Shown one piece after another: positions 62,586-64,000 of a stretch of DNA of 64,000 nucleotides (position 1 is its first letter; every line of letters starts with the position of its first letter). Under the pieces are notes generated by a model. It saw nothing but the letters and a program-made list of their open reading frames with translations. It did not search any database and was not told where the DNA came from. The DNA is taken from contig JAYRKJ010000023.1 in assembly GCA_041905785.1 (NCBI GenBank), positions 26,399-90,398 on the forward strand. The letters run 5' to 3'. The stretch comes from Roseateles_B sp041905785. GTDB lineage: Bacteria; Pseudomonadota; Gammaproteobacteria; Burkholderiales; Burkholderiaceae_C. A program made the translations under genes and the position numbers.

Positions 62586-62821
62586 GAGCTCATGATCTCC
62601 CGGGCGTTGTCGTGAACCGAGCCCATTTCATGATCGAAGCTATGGCATGGGTGAATCGCCACGGCCATGCCGGAGATCCAATCCGTAACCAGCAACATGT
62701 CCTGCCCACCGTACTCAACCACAAATGTTTGAGACGCCCCGGGCCCTTCGAGGATATCCAGCACCTGAGAGTCAGCGAGCGTCTCTGCCAACTGTGCCGC
62801 ATCGAGGAATGTCACTTGCAT
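62579..62821 (-). CDS. Small unknown protein in the AlpA operon
   Basis: An 80-residue protein starting at ATG 62819-62821, with AAGGAG eight bases upstream. MQVTFLDAAQLAETLADSQVLDILEGPG is followed by a beta-rich TFVVEYGGQDMLLVTDWISGMAVAIH and an acidic, His-containing C-terminus. No family recognised. Overlaps both neighbours by a few bases, so translation is coupled. Confidence 0.7.
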   Translation of the reverse strand: MQVTFLDAAQLAETLADSQVLDILEGPGASQTFVVEYGGQDMLLVTDWISGMAVAIHPCHSFDHEMGSVHDNAREIMSSC

Positions 62822-63009
62822 GGCTGCGCTCCTTCGGTGCAGAGGCTGCCTCCGCATGGCATTACGCAAGGCGTGGCCGCAAGCCGGCCCCAAGCTGCAG
62901 CGAGGGTCAAGAATCTAGGGCGATCGGCGCCTTGGTTGGAAAGCTGGCCCAACTGTTGCTCCACTTCGACCAGTTGAGCGCGGCGAACGCACGGGATGTT
63001 CATTTCCAT
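62812..63009 (-). CDS. Possible 65-residue protein between the AlpA-type gene and the 80-residue gene
   Basis: The ATG at 63007-63009 has AAGGAG eight bases upstream, and the TGA overlaps the next gene's ATG. The product begins MEMNIPCVRRAQLVEVEQQLGQLS and is Cys/Ala-rich towards the end. I do not recognise it. The good ribosome-binding site and the tight fit are the only evidence, so it could still be a chance frame. Confidence 0.5.
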   Translation of the reverse strand: MEMNIPCVRRAQLVEVEQQLGQLSNQGADRPRFLTLAAAWGRLAATPCVMPCGGSLCTEGAQPCK

Positions 63010-63021
63010 GACATGCGCTCC

Positions 63022-63207
63022 TTACTTAGCCACTTGCAGGCGAGATTCCACCCAGGCTTGCACCTCGCTTGAGCTCCATGCCACACAACGGCGGGTCAGC
63101 CGGCGAGCGGCCGGAAATTCTCCGCTGCGCTGCAATGCATAGATGGTTGTCTTGCCAAGCCCCGTAACGGCCATAACGGCGGGAAGGCGCATGAGTTTTT
63201 CGATCAC
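63022..63207 (-). CDS. AlpA-family phage/island regulator
   Basis: A 61-residue helix-turn-helix protein: MIEKLMRLPAVMAVTGLGKTTIYALQRSGEFPAARRLTRRCVAWSSSEVQAWVESRL, the MerR-like AlpA pattern with the HTH near residues 9-30. The start is GTG at 63205-63207, with AAGGA seven bases upstream. AlpA proteins act as transcription activators or excision regulators in prophages and P4-like satellites. First gene of a four-gene, overlapping operon. Confidence 0.88.
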   Translation of the reverse strand: MIEKLMRLPAVMAVTGLGKTTIYALQRSGEFPAARRLTRRCVAWSSSEVQAWVESRLQVAK

Positions 63208-63369
63208 GTTGATTCCTTTTCTGGAAGAGTTGCGGACCGTCTAGGACCTTTAGGAGGCCTAGCTGCCGTCCTCGGATTCGAGGAAGACCGCATTCTTCGG
63301 ATCAACGCCCAGCCGGTCACTGAATCGAATCCATCGAATCACTCCCGTGACATCGGGCCATGCTCTGGC

Positions 63370-63873
63370 TTAGCTCTTGAGCCAGGGCATCTCACTCAAC
63401 ACGATGCGCCTCAACTGCTGCATGCTTCGCTGATCTGCCGACGAGTCATATTCCCTCCCAGCCCACCGCTTGAAGGCGACTTTGTACGCGTACTCGATAT
63501 CAGTGGAGTCGAAGTCGCCCCGTCTCGAGGTGTTCTGATCGCGTTCAGCGCGTTGATTCACACGCTCGCTGAGCGCTGAATTGAATGCGACCGACACTCC
63601 CTTGCGTACATCGTCGGATATTGCCTCTCCACCCGCTCCAAAGCTGACGCCGAACGCATCGGCAAACGCCTTTCGAACAGTTCCAGCCGCCCCTGCCGCC
63701 GGCTCAAACTTAACCAATGCGCGAGCCATATATGCACCAAGAACTCGCACCAGGCCGCTCTCATTGGCCCAGCCTTCAACTGTCAAGGTCGGATCACGCT
63801 GCCGTGCCGCGGAGAATGATTCCAGCACGAGCGCACGGATCTGCTTGAGAACTCCTAGGTTTCCGCGCCGATC
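63370..63873 (-). pseudogene. 5'-truncated unknown gene, broken by an IS element
   Basis: The frame runs from the IS left end (63874) to a stop at 63370, giving about 168 residues that start inside the gene. The surviving part has WANESGLVRVLGAYMARALVKFEPAAG, AFADAFGVSFG and FDSTDIEYAYKVAFKRWAGREYD. No ATG/GTG with a fitting ribosome-binding site lies near the IS edge, so the 5' part is probably on the far side of the element or lost. Family unknown. Confidence 0.65.
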
Positions 63874-64000
63874 TGAATCACCCCGGCTTTCGAGGAGGCT
63901 CCAACTCTGGAGAATGGAGCCATGAAGAAGTCCCCGAAGTTTTCCCCTGAAGTCCGCGAGCGTGCCGTGCGCATGGTGCTGGAGCACCGCGGGGAGCATC
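63874..64000 (+). mobile_element. IS3-family insertion sequence, left end
   Basis: The left end TGAATCACCCCGGCTTTCG at 63874 has the TGA start of IS3-type inverted repeats, and the transposase frame begins 48 bp later. The element continues past the window edge, so the right end and target duplication cannot be seen. Confidence 0.75.
63922..64000 (+). CDS. IS3-family transposase OrfA (partial, runs off the window)
   Basis: ATG at 63922 begins MKKSPKFSPEVRERAVRMVLEHRGEH, the start of an IS3-type OrfA helix-turn-helix protein. Only 26 codons are visible before the edge. OrfB would follow outside, expressed by programmed frameshifting in this family. AGGAG-like sequence (TGGAG) precedes it. Confidence 0.82.
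   Translation, partial: MKKSPKFSPEVRERAVRMVLEHRGEH

Noticed and set aside
63874..63999. An N-terminal extension of the truncated minus-strand gene into the IS
   Set aside because: That segment is the complement of the IS end and transposase start, so it is not part of the original gene.

Overview
The window is about 64 kb of GC-rich chromosome from a betaproteobacterium. I infer order Burkholderiales, close to the Rubrivivax/Leptothrix/Roseateles group, from the gene set: a rimP-nusA-infB-rbfA-truB translation operon, an Orn/Lys/Arg decarboxylase of about 750 residues, a cyo quinol oxidase beside a RegB/RegA-type redox system, and an exosortase A (PEP-CTERM) accessory cluster. No rRNA gene or CRISPR array was seen. 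One tRNA gene (Ser, anticodon GGA) is present.

Layout. 0-4 kb: a truncated small gene, a lipoprotein, a small PD-(D/E)XK-like protein and a secreted M14 carboxypeptidase with PKD and PPC domains. 4-8 kb: formate-THF ligase, a 3-hydroxyisobutyryl-CoA hydrolase-like enzyme and an EamA exporter. 8-17 kb: typA, then truB, rbfA, infB, nusA and rimP, all on the minus strand. 17-22.3 kb: fabI, a densely palindromic intergenic region, the decarboxylase, an NfeD/SPFH membrane pair and tRNA-Ser. 22.5-33.1 kb: exosortase A-associated genes (PLP decarboxylase, acyl-CoA ligase, ACP, two alpha/beta hydrolases) followed by a surface-polysaccharide set (an alpha/alpha-barrel protein, an AAC(3)-like acetyltransferase, a flippase and an asparagine-synthase-like protein). 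33-37 kb: branched-chain 2-oxoacid dehydrogenase E2, E1-beta and E1-alpha. 37-42.6 kb: three exported proteins (CpdB-like nucleotidase, DUF885 peptidase, mono-haem protein). 42.6-47.5 kb: a MacA-MacB-NodT type tripartite exporter. 47.7-54.6 kb: regA, regB, a SURF1-like gene and cyoDCBA. 54.6-58.9 kb: an MFS transporter, a GST, an orphan ABC ATPase and a PEP-CTERM protein. 59-64 kb: a visibly more AT-rich accessory region with an unknown 424-residue protein, a DUF1508 gene, a tightly overlapping operon headed by an AlpA-type regulator, and an IS3-family element that breaks a gene at the right edge.

How the parts connect. The exosortase A accessory genes and the PEP-CTERM protein at 57.7 kb belong to one envelope/extracellular-polysaccharide theme, although the exosortase gene itself is outside the window. 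The PEP-CTERM gene has a sigma-54-type promoter with an inverted repeat upstream. The quinol oxidase operon is contiguous with a redox-sensing kinase and regulator, and an FNR-type palindrome lies in its divergent promoter region. The right-hand 5 kb looks horizontally acquired.
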